From NCBI RefSeq assembly GCF_003931565.1, contig NZ_RRYI01000001.1, positions 372,001-436,000 on the forward strand: a stretch of 64,000 bases of DNA, read 5' to 3'. Origin of the DNA: Caulobacter sp. 602-1 (GTDB taxonomy: Bacteria; Pseudomonadota; Alphaproteobacteria; Caulobacterales; Caulobacteraceae). Each line of letters begins with the position of its first letter. Position 1 is the stretch's first letter. The notes beneath the pieces are model-generated. The model saw only the letters and a list, made by a program, of their open reading frames with translations. It did not search any database and had not been told where the DNA came from. Both the position numbers and the translations under genes were made by a program. Positions 37,429 to 48,896 of this stretch are shown piece by piece.

Positions 37429-38526
37429 TTAGCGTCTGCGAACGGGCTTGCGGATCGCCTTGGGCGGCATGGGCGCGGGCAGGGGCGGGGCGACCCAGTC
37501 GAAGGCCAGCAGTAGGGTGCGCTGGTTGGCGCCGATCGCCTGGTCGTCCGAGATTAGATAGAGGCGCGTCGCGCCGGCCGGCGCGCCTGGCGGCGCGGCG
37601 GTGATGGACACGCCTTCGAAGTTGTCCCGCGGCAAGGAGCCTTCGATTCGCAAGGTCGCGGCGGTGCGTTGGCGGGCCGTGGGCTGGGTCGGGTCGGAGA
37701 TGAAACGCACGATCGAGCGCCAGCCGCGGATGGGGTCGTAGCCGCGATGCAGGGTGGCCACGGCCGCGCCCTGGAAAGGCGCGAAGCCGGTCAGGCCCCA
37801 GGTGAAGTCCGGGCCCGACTGCGGCGGCAGCGCCTTGCAATCAGCCGACAACCGGCACAGCCACACCTCGCCCTCCTCGCCGCCGACGATATAGGCGTCC
37901 GGACCGGCGGCGGGGTAGGCCGAGATCGCCTCCATGCCCTCGTTGTCCGGAAAGATGGTGGCGGGCTTCGGCGCGGGGGCTGGAAGGCTCCACGTCCCAT
38001 CGGGTCCGACCGCGTAGCGCCAGATGCGGTGGTCGCGCTCGAAGCTGACCAGGCGGTCGCCGTTGGGCAGCACGGCCAAGCCCTCGGCGTCGGCCTGCTG
38101 CTTGTTTCGCAGCGGCTGGCCGTCCGGTCCCTTCAGCGGCCACAGCTTGGTGTCGGTGAGGCCGACGAGCTGGCCGGCCGCGTCGAACTGGACCTTGGCC
38201 TCGAAGACGTCGCCTTCATCGCTGATCGCCGTCAGCCGTCCATCGGCGGTGACCGACAGGTCCGACAGGCCATGCAGGCGCGAGGTGGTCGTGCTGGTCA
38301 GGACCAGGCCGCCGGCGTAAGAGAAGCCGCCGTCCAGCGCGGTCTTGGCCGGGTTGGACGCGTCCAGCGGCACGGGCGTGGCGGTGACCGTGATCTCAGG
38401 CCCAACCTTCACCGGCGCCGGCGGGGTTGACACCACCGGCGGCGGCCTGCGCGGCGTGCACTGGGTGGCTAGGCCGCTCAAGCCGCCGACCATGCCCAGG
38501 ACGAGCGCGGCGCGAAGACCGATCAC
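37429..38526 (-). CDS. Esterase-like activity of phytase family protein
   Basis: 365 residues. N-terminal hydrophobic segment ending LATQC, a possible lipobox-like site. The propeller-like body shows [44 protein letters not shown] and [13 protein letters not shown], the pattern of the phytase-esterase-like domain. Periplasmic; substrate unproven. It starts 4 bases inside the cobT end, so it is coupled to cobT. Confidence 0.85.
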   Translation of the reverse strand: MIGLRAALVLGMVGGLSGLATQCTPRRPPPVVSTPPAPVKVGPEITVTATPVPLDASNPAKTALDGGFSYAGGLVLTSTTTSRLHGLSDLSVTADGRLTAISDEGDVFEAKVQFDAAGQLVGLTDTKLWPLKGPDGQPLRNKQQADAEGLAVLPNGDRLVSFERDHRIWRYAVGPDGTWSLPAPAPKPATIFPDNEGMEAISAYPAAGPDAYIVGGEEGEVWLCRLSADCKALPPQSGPDFTWGLTGFAPFQGAAVATLHRGYDPIRGWRSIVRFISDPTQPTARQRTAATLRIEGSLPRDNFEGVSITAAPPGAPAGATRLYLISDDQAIGANQRTLLLAFDWVAPPLPAPMPPKAIRKPVRRR

Positions 38527-40448
38527 GCGGAAACCTTGCCGACCTTGGGCGCTTGCGGCGTCACGACGGGCGGCGGGGCCAGCAGGCCCCGCGCGCGGGC
38601 GATCTGGCGCGGCTCTTCCTCGAACAGGGCGGCCAACTGCTCGACCAGCACCCCGCCCAATTGCTCGACGTCGACGATGGTGACGGCCCGGCGGTAGTAG
38701 CGCGTGACGTCATGGCCGATACCGATGGCGATCAGCTCAACGGGGCTCTTGGTCTCGATTTCACTGATGACCTGGCGCAGGTGACGCTCCAGATAGTGGC
38801 CCGAATTGACGCTCAGGGTGGAGTCGTCCACCGGGGCGCCATCGGAAATCACCATCAGAATGCGGCGGGCTTCGGGCCGGCCGATGTTCCGCTGGTGGGC
38901 CCACATCAGGGCCTCGCCGTCGATGTTCTCCTTCAGGAGCCCCTCGCGCATCATCAGGCCCAGGTTCTTGCGGGCCCGGCGCCACGGGGAGTCGGCCGCC
39001 TTGTAGATGATATGGCGCAGGTCGTTCAGGCGGCCCGGCGCGGCGGGCTTGCCGGCCTTGATCCACTCGTCGCGGCTGGTTCCGCCTTTCCAGGCGCGGG
39101 TGGTGAAGCCCAGCACCTCGGTCTTGACCCCGCAGCGCTCCAGGGTCCGAGCAAGGATGTCGGCGCAGATCGCCGCCACCATGATCGGTCGCCCGCGCAT
39201 AGAGCCGGAATTGTCGATCAGCAGCGTGACGACCGTGTCGCGGAACTCCTGGTCCTCTTCCTGCTTGAAGGAGAGGGGGGCGGTCGGATCGATGATCACC
39301 CGCGTCAGGCGGGCGACGTCCAACATCCCTTCCTCGAGGTCGAAGGTCCAGGCGCGGTTCTGTTGGGCCAGCAGGCGGCGCTGCAGCTTGTTGGCCAGGC
39401 GCGAGACGACGCTGGACAGCGCCGACAGCTGCTGGTCCAGATAGGCCCGCAGGCGCGTCAGTTCCTCGGCGTCGCACAGGTCCTCGGCGTCGACGACCTC
39501 GTCGTGGGCCGTGGTGAAGATCTTGTAGAGCGGCTCGCCGCCCTGCGACGCGCCCGGATCGGGACGGGCCGGCTTGGCGCCGTCGCCCATCTCGGGCTGC
39601 TCGTCGGACTCCTCGGGTTCGCCCTCCTGGTCCGACTGGACCATCTCCTCGTCACCGGCCTCGGTCTCGCGGTCGGAGGCCTCGCTTTCCTGCGGCGAGG
39701 ATCCCTCGGGCTGCTCGCCTTCGCCCTCGCCCTGATCCTCGTCGGAATTCTCGGTCGCGCCTTCCTCTTCGCCATCGTCCTCGTCGGCGCTGTCGGTGGC
39801 GTCGGACATTTCTTCGCCCAAGTCGAGATCGCGAAGGATCTCGCGGGTCACGCGGGCGAACGCGGCTTGGTCGTCGATGGCGGCGGCCAGGCGATCCAGG
39901 TCCTTGCCGGCCTTCATCTCGATGTCGTTACGCAGGATGTCCACGAGGGCCTTGGCGCCGTCGGGCGGCGCGTCGCCGGTCAGGCGCTCACGGACCATCA
40001 GGCCCAGGATCTCCGCCATGGGCGCGGACTGGCGATCGGTGGCGATGGCGCGGGTCAGCCCCTGCTTCTCCAGCCGCGCCTCGAGGGCGGCGGTCAGGTT
40101 CTGGCGCACCCCGCCCAGGGCGTTGGCGCCGATGGCTTCCAGGCGCGCCTGCTCGATCGACTCGAACGCCGCCTGACCGTCGGGCGAGGCCGGACGAGCG
40201 CGGGCGTGGGCCATCGGGTCGTGGTGGGCCAGACGCAGGGCCATCTGGTCGGCCAGGCCCCGGATGCGCGCGGCCTCCTTGGCGTTCAGGTCCCGCGGCG
40301 GATGCGGCAGAACCGCCCGCTTGCCCAGGAGCTGCGGGCCGTCGCCCGAGAACACGACCTCAAGGTCCGGCGTTTCGGCGAGCGAGCGCGCCGCGTGCGC
40401 CAGGGCGCGCTTGAAGGGTTCGGTCGGGCTTTCGGGCTTGGAGGCCAT
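38523..40448 (-). CDS. cobT: Cobaltochelatase subunit CobT
   Basis: 641 residues. N-terminal CobT domain, a very acidic middle (about 220-310, runs of Glu/Asp/Ser), and a C-terminal von Willebrand A domain with MIDAS motif DNSGSMRGR and later [11 protein letters not shown]. With CobS and CobN it inserts cobalt in aerobic cobalamin synthesis. cobS is not next to it here. The DUF1328 gene is divergent. Confidence 0.93.
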   Translation of the reverse strand: MASKPESPTEPFKRALAHAARSLAETPDLEVVFSGDGPQLLGKRAVLPHPPRDLNAKEAARIRGLADQMALRLAHHDPMAHARARPASPDGQAAFESIEQARLEAIGANALGGVRQNLTAALEARLEKQGLTRAIATDRQSAPMAEILGLMVRERLTGDAPPDGAKALVDILRNDIEMKAGKDLDRLAAAIDDQAAFARVTREILRDLDLGEEMSDATDSADEDDGEEEGATENSDEDQGEGEGEQPEGSSPQESEASDRETEAGDEEMVQSDQEGEPEESDEQPEMGDGAKPARPDPGASQGGEPLYKIFTTAHDEVVDAEDLCDAEELTRLRAYLDQQLSALSSVVSRLANKLQRRLLAQQNRAWTFDLEEGMLDVARLTRVIIDPTAPLSFKQEEDQEFRDTVVTLLIDNSGSMRGRPIMVAAICADILARTLERCGVKTEVLGFTTRAWKGGTSRDEWIKAGKPAAPGRLNDLRHIIYKAADSPWRRARKNLGLMMREGLLKENIDGEALMWAHQRNIGRPEARRILMVISDGAPVDDSTLSVNSGHYLERHLRQVISEIETKSPVELIAIGIGHDVTRYYRRAVTIVDVEQLGGVLVEQLAALFEEEPRQIARARGLLAPPPVVTPQAPKVGKVSA

Positions 40449-40483
40449 GGCTTCGAGTTAGCGGCGCCGGGCGGCGAAAACAA

Positions 40484-40509
40484 GGAACGCCGTGCTTGGA
40501 CGAGACGTT
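40484..40509 (+). promoter_or_regulatory. EcfG/SigT-type general stress promoter
   Basis: GGAAC (40484-40488), 17 bases, CGTT (40506-40509), about 80 bp before the DUF1328 start. This matches the alphaproteobacterial general-stress sigma consensus GGAAC-N16/17-CGTT. Confidence 0.75.
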
Positions 40510-40587
40510 GATTTTTCATCGGCGCCGCTTCGGCGCCTCCGGAATCCGTCAATGGCGCCGCTCTGACGCCCTCGTAAGGAGACGCAA

Positions 40588-40770
40588 ATGCTCAAGTGGG
40601 CCATCATTCTCGCCGTCGTCGCGCTGATCGCGGGCGCCCTGGGCTTCACCGGCGTCGCCGGCGCGGCGGCCGGCGTCGCCAAGATTCTGTTCTTCCTGTT
40701 CCTGCTCGGCTTCGTGATCGTCGCTTTGCTGGGCGTGACCGTGTTCAAGGCGGCGGCCGGCCCGAAATAG
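40588..40770 (+). CDS. DUF1328 small membrane protein
   Basis: 60 residues with two hydrophobic helices ([19 protein letters not shown] and [18 protein letters not shown]). AAGGAGA precedes the ATG. DUF1328 proteins are typical stress-induced membrane proteins, and the upstream promoter supports general-stress control. Function unknown. Confidence 0.9.
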   Translation: MLKWAIILAVVALIAGALGFTGVAGAAAGVAKILFFLFLLGFVIVALLGVTVFKAAAGPK

Positions 40771-40830
40771 CCGCCGCGCGCCTTGCGCGGGCCGGAGCGG
40801 ATGTCGACCCCGCCGCCGGCATCAGTGTGG

Positions 40831-40860
40831 CGCTAGGACCCCGTGGGAGAGGTCCTAGCG
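40831..40860. terminator. Bidirectional hairpin with embedded stop
   Basis: CGCTAGGACC...GGTCCTAGCG, a perfect 10-bp stem between convergent genes; the TAG of the DUF3089 gene (40855-40857) is in the stem. Confidence 0.75.
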
Positions 40861-42009
40861 TCCCGCGTACGCCTTGGCCTGACGGGCCACGAGCGCATTC
40901 AGGTCGCCCATCTCCAGATTGACGTCGATCAGGTGCAGACCCCAGTCCTTCAGCGGCTGGCCGGCGACCATCACATCACCGGTGATCTCGTCGGTGCGCG
41001 GGTCGGCCGGGTCGGCGTTCACCGCGACCGACAGATAGGTGAATTCGCCCTCGCTGACGCACCGGGCCGAGATCAGGCCGGGCAGCGAGACGAACGGGGT
41101 CGAGACCGTCACATCCTTGGCGAACGGCTTGGGTTCGCCGCTCGACAGGAAGCCCTTGCTGCTCAGATAGCTGTGCACCGGCGTCTCGTCGGTCGAGGCC
41201 TTGCCGGCGACCAGGGCGGCGGGGTTCACGCAGCCGGCGCGGCGACCCTGTTCGTCGGTCTTGCCGAAGCGGCTGTTGGCCGGCGGCGGGCTCGCGGCGC
41301 GGAACGAGACATAGGTCACCAGGCACCCGGCCTGATCGGCCTTGTCGCACAGCGGGATGGAGCCGAACTGGCCGTCGGTCACCGGCGTGTTCATGCCCAG
41401 GACGTAGGCCGAGATCATCTGCTTCTGGGCGGGCTTTCCGTCCACCTCGTTCTTCAGCAGGTCCAGCAACATTCGCGAGCCCTGGCTGTGGCCGAGCAAG
41501 ACCACGCCGCGCCCTTTGTTCTCATTCGCCAGATACCAGCGCCAGGCGTCGCGCACGTCGCCGTAAGCCAGGACGCCGTCGCCCGGCGAGGGTTGGCCCA
41601 TCATCACGGCGCGCAGGGCCGCCAGGGTCACCTGACGGTACATCGGCGCGAACAGGCGGCACTGACCGCCGAAGCGCGCCAGCTGCTGCTCGACCACCCG
41701 GCGCTCGGCTTCGTCGATGACCATGTCGCTGTTGCCGCCCGGATCGGTCGAGACGGTCGGATAGATGTAGAAGCAGTCGTAGGCGGGGTTGGTCGCCAGC
41801 TTGAAAGTCTCGGTCGAGGTCTTGCCGTCGGCCTGGACGATGGTGGTGGTCTGGTCGACCGCGCAGGCGTCCTGTCGGCCCGGCAGGCACAGCCAGTTCT
41901 CTTTCTTGCCGTAGTCGTTGGGGGCGGTGTTGGCCGGGACCTGGGCGCAGGCCACACCGGTCAGGGCCAAGCCCATGGTCAGCCCCAGGGCCGTCAGAAA
42001 TCTCGCCAT
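40855..42009 (-). CDS. DUF3089 alpha/beta-hydrolase
   Basis: 384 residues from ATG 42009, with GGGGAGG 6-12 bases upstream. Signal peptide MARFLTALGLTMGLALTGVACA, then YDCFYIYPTVSTDPGGNSD, and nucleophile elbow LLGHSQGSRMLLDLL. This is the DUF3089 type of serine hydrolase, exported. Substrate unknown. The long frame upstream to 42780 is antisense to the repeat protein and rejected. Confidence 0.85.
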   Translation of the reverse strand: MARFLTALGLTMGLALTGVACAQVPANTAPNDYGKKENWLCLPGRQDACAVDQTTTIVQADGKTSTETFKLATNPAYDCFYIYPTVSTDPGGNSDMVIDEAERRVVEQQLARFGGQCRLFAPMYRQVTLAALRAVMMGQPSPGDGVLAYGDVRDAWRWYLANENKGRGVVLLGHSQGSRMLLDLLKNEVDGKPAQKQMISAYVLGMNTPVTDGQFGSIPLCDKADQAGCLVTYVSFRAASPPPANSRFGKTDEQGRRAGCVNPAALVAGKASTDETPVHSYLSSKGFLSSGEPKPFAKDVTVSTPFVSLPGLISARCVSEGEFTYLSVAVNADPADPRTDEITGDVMVAGQPLKDWGLHLIDVNLEMGDLNALVARQAKAYAGR

Positions 42010-42150
42010 CGTCATCCTCCCCGAACACTTGTTTGGCCCGGACAATGGCCGAGGGAACGCGGATCGCCAAGGGGGCTTGGCGCCGGGCTTGCGACGCCAG
42101 CCGGGACTGTCCCGACAAGGGACGTTCCGTGTTCCGCATCGAGGTTGGCC

Positions 42151-43158
42151 ATGAGCCCCAAGATCCTTCTCCGCGTCGGCGTGCTGGCCGCTTTCGCCAG
42201 CCTCACCCTGACTTCGCCCGTGCTGGCCGACGGCTATGAGCGCGCGCCCGTCCGTCAGGCCCATGCGCCAAAACGGGTCAAGCCGCGCGCCAAGGTGGTC
42301 TATGTCGATCGCGTGGTGGAGCGCCGCGTGCCGGTCTATGTCGACCGTCCCACCACCCAGGTCGTAGAGAAGATCGTCGAGAAGCCGGTGATCGTCGAGC
42401 GGCCGGTCGTGGTCGAAAAGCGCATCGAGGTGCCGGTCGAGAAGCTGGTCCAGGTGCCGGTCGAGAAGATCGTGGAGCGACCCGTCTATATCGACCGTCC
42501 CGTCGAGAAGATTGTTGAGAAGCGGGTCGAAGTGCCGGTTGATCGTCCGGTCTATGTCGATCGTCCCGTTCCCGTGGATCGCCCCGTGCCGGTCCCGCAA
42601 CCCGCCCCGTGCCAACGGGCCTGCGGCGGCGAGGTCGTCGAGAAGATCGTCCAGGTGCCGATCTACGTCTATGTCGATCGTCCCGTCTATGTGCCGGTCC
42701 AGCCGCAAGGCGCCTGCCAGCCGCGCGTCTGCGGCGGCGCTGTCGTCCAGCAGCAGTGCAGCCCGTGCGGCGGGGGTCATCGCTATGAGGACAGCTATTA
42801 CGAGGAGAGCCGCGAGCGGTCATCCTACGACTATTCGGAGTCGCGCTACAGCGCCGGCGGCGGCTGGAACGCGGGTTCGGCCGGCAGCTCGGCCTGGGGC
42901 AACTATATCGAGCCGCCGCCTCTGCCGATGGGCTATATCGGCGCGCAGTCCGGCGGACGCGGCGGCGGCTACGGCGGTCCCGGCCTAGCTGGCGGTGGCG
43001 GCTACGCAGGCGGCTATGCTGGCGGTTCTTCGAGCGGTTACGCCTCGAGCTCGGCCTCCGCTTCGGCGTCGTCCTCGATCCACATCGGCGGCGGCTATCA
43101 CGGCGGTGGCGGCAAGGGCGGCTGTAGCGCCTGCGGCGGCGGCGGCAAGCGTCACTAG
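42151..43158 (+). CDS. Repeat-rich exported protein (PV/EK repeats, Cys pairs, Gly/Ser tail)
   Basis: 335 residues from ATG 42151, with GAGG upstream. Signal peptide ending PVLA (about 26). Residues 46-150 are tandem degenerate repeats of V-x-V-D-R-P-V and V-E-K-I-V-E-K type. Cysteines at 154/158, 189/194, 203/206 and 325/328. An acidic Tyr-rich stretch (YEDSYYEESRERSSYDYSESRY) is followed by a Gly/Ser/Ala-rich tail. I recognise no family. It may be an extended structural envelope or surface protein; that is inference. Convergent with the next gene. Confidence 0.8.
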   Translation: MSPKILLRVGVLAAFASLTLTSPVLADGYERAPVRQAHAPKRVKPRAKVVYVDRVVERRVPVYVDRPTTQVVEKIVEKPVIVERPVVVEKRIEVPVEKLVQVPVEKIVERPVYIDRPVEKIVEKRVEVPVDRPVYVDRPVPVDRPVPVPQPAPCQRACGGEVVEKIVQVPIYVYVDRPVYVPVQPQGACQPRVCGGAVVQQQCSPCGGGHRYEDSYYEESRERSSYDYSESRYSAGGGWNAGSAGSSAWGNYIEPPPLPMGYIGAQSGGRGGGYGGPGLAGGGGYAGGYAGGSSSGYASSSASASASSSIHIGGGYHGGGGKGGCSACGGGGKRH

Positions 43159-43162
43159 GATT

Positions 43163-43486
43163 TCAAAGGGAGAGCCAGCGCCTCGGGCTCTTGTCGCCCA
43201 GAGCGCGGGCCTCGCCGGGTTTCAGGCCCAGCTCGCGCATCCTGTAGGCGACGATCTCGCGCAGGGCCTCGACGGGCTCCTGGCCGCCGATGGGGCTGGA
43301 AGCCACCGAGCCAGCGTCCATCGCCAGGTCTACGGCCGTCCACTCGGCCCGGGCGCGATCGGCCTTTCCAACGGCGAAGTAGTGACGAACCGGCAAGCGC
43401 TCGCCCTGGACCTCGACCATCACGCCGATGACCCAGCCTTGAACGATCAGATCGGCGTCGGGGCGTTGGCGGAACATGGAGCGCAT
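43163..43486 (-). CDS. Hypothetical protein (107 aa)
   Basis: ATG 43486. Soluble, with a compact N-terminal part (QRPDADLIVQGWVIGVMVEVQ, VRHYFAVGKADRARAEWTAVD) and a C-terminal SPIGGQEPVEALREIVAYRMRELGLKPGEAR ending KSPRRWLSL. No domain recognised. Its stop lies 4 bases from the stop of the convergent repeat protein. Confidence 0.65.
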   Translation of the reverse strand: MRSMFRQRPDADLIVQGWVIGVMVEVQGERLPVRHYFAVGKADRARAEWTAVDLAMDAGSVASSPIGGQEPVEALREIVAYRMRELGLKPGEARALGDKSPRRWLSL

Positions 43487-43516
43487 GTAGCGCTCGCTCG
43501 GCCTCGCGGATAGGGC

Positions 43517-43648
43517 CTAGCCGATCAGCTGGAACGCGGCCTGACTGATCAGGCCCAGCACGAGCCAGGCGGAGACGCCCAATACGATAAGATTGGCGCG
43601 AGACGCGCGGCGCCGACGATGAGTGGAATACGAACGCACGAACGACAT
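43517..43648 (-). CDS. Small single-pass membrane protein (43 aa)
   Basis: ATG 43648 has GGAGG six bases upstream. A basic N-terminus (HRRRRASR) precedes one helix (NLIVLGVSAWLVLGLISQAAF). No family recognised. It lies between the 107-residue hypothetical and the groEL downstream repeat region. Confidence 0.6.
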   Translation of the reverse strand: MSFVRSYSTHRRRRASRANLIVLGVSAWLVLGLISQAAFQLIG

Positions 43649-43806
43649 TTCAGCCTCCATGCCCTGAAACGTGAGCGGAAGGTTAACGTCGATCCTTGGC
43701 CTTGGTTCTCGCTCGTCACGGGAGTGTGAGATCGTCGCCATGCGGACAAAGAAAAAGGGCGGAGCCTCGCGGCCCCGCCCTCGATCATTTCAGCGTTTAG
43801 CTGACA

Positions 43807-45550
<1,744 letters not shown>

Positions 45551-45595
45551 CTAAAAGAGAAACTTGAGTTCGGAAGCGATGGGAACGGGGAGGCC

Positions 45596-45886
45596 TTAGG
45601 CCTCGACCACGCCCAGGACGTCGCTTTCCTTCATGATCAGGAGGTCCTGACCGTCGACCTTCACTTCGGTGCCCGACCACTTGCCGAACAGGATGCGGTC
45701 GCCGGCCTTGACGTCCAGGGCGACGACTTCGCCCTTATCGTTACGCGCGCCGGGGCCGACGGCGACGACTTCGCCTTCCTGCGGCTTTTCCTTGGCGGTG
45801 TCGGGGATGATGATCCCGCCCTTGGTCTTGGTTTCTTCTTCGACGCGCTTCACGAGGACGCGGTCGCCCAGGGGACGAAATTTCAT
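45596..45886 (-). CDS. groS: Co-chaperonin GroES
   Basis: 96 residues from ATG 45886. [35 protein letters not shown] is the usual N-terminus with the mobile loop; the end is [11 protein letters not shown]. Heptameric lid of GroEL. A frame extension to 45913 was rejected. First gene of the operon. Confidence 0.97.
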   Translation of the reverse strand: MKFRPLGDRVLVKRVEEETKTKGGIIIPDTAKEKPQEGEVVAVGPGARNDKGEVVALDVKAGDRILFGKWSGTEVKVDGQDLLIMKESDVLGVVEA

Positions 45887-45946
45887 GGGTGTTCTCCGTC
45901 GGAACGGTTTCAAGTAAGGCTGCGTCGGACCGAGGGAGCTGCTTTG

Positions 45947-45973
45947 TTAGCAGTCGCTCCCATCGAGTGCCAA
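45947..45973 (-). promoter_or_regulatory. CIRCE element (HrcA operator) of groESL
   Basis: On the minus strand TTGGCACTC-N9-GACTGCTAA, matching TTAGCACTC-N9-GAGTGCTAA with two mismatches (one per arm). It lies 61 bp before groES. Confidence 0.9.
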
Positions 45974-45986
45974 CGTCGGACGTGAG

Positions 45987-46013
45987 TTAGGCAGGAGGCT
46001 CGGGGGAGTCAAG
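45987..46013 (-). promoter_or_regulatory. Candidate heat-shock/housekeeping promoter of groESL
   Basis: CTTGAC (46008-46013) then CCTAA near 45987-45991 on the minus strand, just upstream of CIRCE. Confidence 0.4.
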
Positions 46014-46062
46014 GACGACGCCCGCGAACTTTTTGCGGCGCCGGTTAATGCGGGAGGGTTCG

Positions 46063-46446
46063 ATGTTCGATCATGTGGGGTTCGGGGTCGCCGATTTCCA
46101 GCGCTCGGCGGTCTTCTATGACGCCGCGCTAAACCCGCTGGGGATTCGCCGACTCTATGTCGTGCCGAAGGAATTCACCGGCGGGGTGGACGCCGCCGGC
46201 TACGGCGTCACACGGCCGATGTTCTGGATTTCCGAGCAAGACGCGACCCAGGGCAAGCTCCACGTGGCCTTCGCGGCCGAGACGCGCGCCCAGGTCGACG
46301 CCTTCTACGAAGCCGCGTTGAAATCCGGCGGAAAAGACAATGGTCCGCCCGGACTTCGCCCACATTACGATAAGGACTATTACGGCGCGTTCGTTCTGGA
46401 CCCGGACGGCTTCAACGTCGAGGCCGTCTGCCGCGCGCCGGAATAG
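46063..46446 (+). CDS. VOC (glyoxalase/bleomycin-resistance) family protein
   Basis: 127 residues from ATG 46063, with GGGAGGG upstream. MFDHVGFGVADFQRSAVFYDAAL is the typical first betaalphabetabetabeta module start, and YGAFVLDPDGFNVEAVC the metal-ligand end. Small metalloprotein of unknown substrate. Confidence 0.9.
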   Translation: MFDHVGFGVADFQRSAVFYDAALNPLGIRRLYVVPKEFTGGVDAAGYGVTRPMFWISEQDATQGKLHVAFAAETRAQVDAFYEAALKSGGKDNGPPGLRPHYDKDYYGAFVLDPDGFNVEAVCRAPE

Positions 46447-46475
46447 CGTCGAGAATAGCAGGAGCACCAAGGCCT

Positions 46476-46901
46476 ATGTCGAGCTACGTCCTGTCGCTGT
46501 TCCTGGCGGTCCTGGCCTGCGTCATCGGCGGGACCCTGGGCGGCATGATCCTGGCGCGACCGCAGACCATGCTGGGCCTGGCGGGGCTCGCCGATGACGA
46601 CACCCCCAAGCCGCCGCTGTTCGCGGAAGGGCGAGCCCTGGGCGGGGTGCTGATCGCCTCGCACGGCGTGGCGGCGCTTTATCTGGGCTATCAGCCCCGC
46701 ATTGGGGCCGCCATGGCCATGGCGCTGGCCGTCGCCTGGTTGGGCGCGGCGGCGGGCCGGGCGGTCTCGGCGGCGCTGGACGGCGAGGCCGGGCGCTACA
46801 ACAGCGGCGCGATGGTGTTCAACGCGCTGATCGGCGTCACGCTCAGCCTGCCGTTCTTCAATATCGGCCGCGTGGTGCTGGACGGCGCGAGGCTAGCCTA
46901 A
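46476..46901 (+). CDS. Four-helix membrane protein (DUF4345-like)
   Basis: 141 residues. Helices near 5-25, 52-70, 76-98 and 113-135. NALIGVTLSLPFFNIG and a small-residue-rich core fit small DUF4345-like proteins, but the match is weak. Follows the VOC gene by 29 bp. Stop overlaps the convergent alkyltransferase by 4 bases. Confidence 0.6.
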   Translation: MSSYVLSLFLAVLACVIGGTLGGMILARPQTMLGLAGLADDDTPKPPLFAEGRALGGVLIASHGVAALYLGYQPRIGAAMAMALAVAWLGAAAGRAVSAALDGEAGRYNSGAMVFNALIGVTLSLPFFNIGRVVLDGARLA

Positions 46902-47410
46902 AGCGCCTTCTCGTGCGCGAGCAGCCAGCGCTTGCGTTCGACGCCGCCGCCGTAGCCCGTCAAGGCGCCGTCCATGCCGATCACCCTGTGGCAGGGCGCG
47001 ACGATGCTCAACGGATTGGAGCCATTGGCGTGGCCGGCGGCGCGGATCGCCAGCGGACGCCCGGCGCGACGGGCAAGCTCCGAATAGGTGATGGTCGCGC
47101 CGGCCGGGATCTGGGTCAGCGCCGTCCACACCGCGTGCTGGAAGGTCGTGCCGTTGGTCGCCCAGGCGATGCTGTTCAGGGCGTGGAACTCACCGGCGAA
47201 ATAGGCGGCCACGGCGTCGCGGATCCGGGCGGGCGCGGCGCCGACGTTCGGCCGCAGCGGGCCGTAGTGGGTTTTCAGCAGACGGTGGAGGCGGTGCTCG
47301 TGGTCGTGGAAGTCCAGCGCGCGCAGGGTTTCGGTCTCGTCGGTGACGATCAGCAGCTCGCCGATCGGCGAGGGCGCGCGGTCGAGGAAGAGGCGAGCGG
47401 GGCGACTCAT
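46898..47410 (-). CDS. Methylated-DNA-protein-cysteine methyltransferase (Ogt-like)
   Basis: 170 residues. TFQHAVWTALTQIPAGATITYSELA, HANGSNPLSIVAPCHRVIG (Cys140) and LTGYGGGVERKRWLL are the family core. It repairs O6-alkylguanine and is closer to classic Ogt than the 33320 paralogue. Confidence 0.93.
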   Translation of the reverse strand: MSRPARLFLDRAPSPIGELLIVTDETETLRALDFHDHEHRLHRLLKTHYGPLRPNVGAAPARIRDAVAAYFAGEFHALNSIAWATNGTTFQHAVWTALTQIPAGATITYSELARRAGRPLAIRAAGHANGSNPLSIVAPCHRVIGMDGALTGYGGGVERKRWLLAHEKAL

Positions 47411-47470
47411 GGGGCGATCATCGCCGGGCAGGGCGAGGGTGTCCGCCCGGATCTTGTGGCGGCCGCCTCA

Positions 47471-47546
47471 CTTGCCCCCACCTGACCGCTTCGCGGTCGT
47501 CCGCCCCCTCGGGGGGCGGAAGAGCGCGAAGCGCGGAGGGGGCAAG
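47471..47546. repeat. Intergenic compound palindrome
   Basis: Outer arms CTTGCCCCC...GGGGGCAAG enclose GACCGCTTCGCGGTC (47484-47498) and TCCGCCCC...GGGGCGGA (47500-47520). It fills most of the gap between two minus-strand genes and resembles dispersed Caulobacterales intergenic elements. Confidence 0.7.
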
Positions 47547-47558
47547 CAAGGCGCTAGA

Positions 47559-48866
47559 TCAACGGATCCCCGGCACGTGCAGCGCGGCTTCCTTCTCGGC
47601 CTTCTGCTTGTAAACGAGGTCGCCGTACTTGCCGTATTCCATGCGGGCGATGGTGCGCTGGTGCACCTCGTCCGGGCCGTCCGCCAGGCGCAGGGTGCGG
47701 ATGCCGGCATAGGCCTTGGCCAAGCCGAAGTCGGTGGTCACGCCGGCGCCGCCATGGGCCTGGATAGCGTCGTCGATGATCTTCAGGGCCAGGCGCGGGG
47801 CGGCGACCTTGATCATGGCGATCTCCAGGCGGGCCGACTTGTTGCCGGCCTTGTCCATCATGTCGGCGGCCTTCAGGCACAGCAGGCGGCACATCTCGAT
47901 GTCGATGCGGGCGTCGGCGACGCGCTCTTCCCACACCGAGTGGTCCGAGACGTACTTGCCGAAGGCCTTCCGGCTCATCAGGCGCTTGCACATCTTCTCC
48001 AGCGCGACTTCCGCCGTGCCGATGGTGCGCATGCAGTGGTGGATGCGGCCGGGGCCCAGGCGCCCCTGGGCGATCTCGAAGCCGCGGCCTTCGCCCAGCA
48101 GCAGGGCGTCCTCGATCGGCACGCGCACGTCCTTGAGGATGACCTCGGCGTGGCCGTGCGGGGCGTCGTCATAGCCGAACACCGGCAGCATACGGACGAT
48201 CTCGATGCCCGGCGCGTCCAGCGGCACCAGCACCTGGCTCTGCTGGGCGTGGCGGCTGGGGTTGTCCGGATCGGTCTTGCCCATGACGATGGCGACCTTG
48301 CAACGCGGATCGCCCACGCCAGAGGACCACCACTTGCGGCCGTTGATCACATAGTGATCGCCGTCGCGCTCGATTCGGGTCTCGATGTTGGTTGCGTCCG
48401 AGCTGGCCACGGCCGGCTCGGTCATCAGGAAGGCCGAGCGGATCTCGCCGTTCATCAGCGGGCGCAGCCACTTTTCCTTCTGCGCCAGCGTGCCGTAGCG
48501 CATCAGCACTTCCATGTTGCCCGTGTCGGGCGCCGAGCAGTTGAAGACTTCCGAGGCGAAGCCGACCTTGCCCAGCTGTTCGGCGATCAGGCTGTATTCC
48601 AGGTTGGTCAGCTGGACGCCTTCGAACTGGAAGGTGTCGTCGACATGAACCTGGCCGCTGTGCGGCGGCATGAAGAAGTTCCACAGGCCGGCGGCCTTGG
48701 CCTTGGCCTTCAGCTCCTCGACGACCTGGACGACCTTCCAGCGCTCGGCGCCCAGGACGTTCATCTCGGCGTCGTAGACGGGGACCGCCGGATAGATGTG
48801 CTCGTCCATGAACGCGGTGACGCGGTCCAGGAAGGCGCGCTGCGTGGGGGAGATGTCGAAATCCAT
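47559..48866 (-). CDS. Acyl-CoA dehydrogenase
   Basis: 435 residues. [26 protein letters not shown] start, FAD-site segment [31 protein letters not shown] and C-terminal [32 protein letters not shown]. This is the long acyl-CoA dehydrogenase (ACAD10/11-like) type acting in fatty-acid oxidation. A PsrA-like operator lies upstream, suggesting fatty-acid-responsive control. Confidence 0.93.
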   Translation of the reverse strand: MDFDISPTQRAFLDRVTAFMDEHIYPAVPVYDAEMNVLGAERWKVVQVVEELKAKAKAAGLWNFFMPPHSGQVHVDDTFQFEGVQLTNLEYSLIAEQLGKVGFASEVFNCSAPDTGNMEVLMRYGTLAQKEKWLRPLMNGEIRSAFLMTEPAVASSDATNIETRIERDGDHYVINGRKWWSSGVGDPRCKVAIVMGKTDPDNPSRHAQQSQVLVPLDAPGIEIVRMLPVFGYDDAPHGHAEVILKDVRVPIEDALLLGEGRGFEIAQGRLGPGRIHHCMRTIGTAEVALEKMCKRLMSRKAFGKYVSDHSVWEERVADARIDIEMCRLLCLKAADMMDKAGNKSARLEIAMIKVAAPRLALKIIDDAIQAHGGAGVTTDFGLAKAYAGIRTLRLADGPDEVHQRTIARMEYGKYGDLVYKQKAEKEAALHVPGIR

Positions 48867-48896
48867 GGTCGTTCCCTCTGCCCGGTTCTCAATGTG

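Noticed and set aside
42010..42780. N-terminal extension of the DUF3089 protein
   Set aside because: It is antisense to the repeat protein and simply mirrors its repeats; the signal peptide and ribosome site mark ATG 42009.
47471..47546. Insertion sequence at the compound palindrome
   Set aside because: It has no transposase gene and no target-site duplication; it fits an intergenic palindrome.
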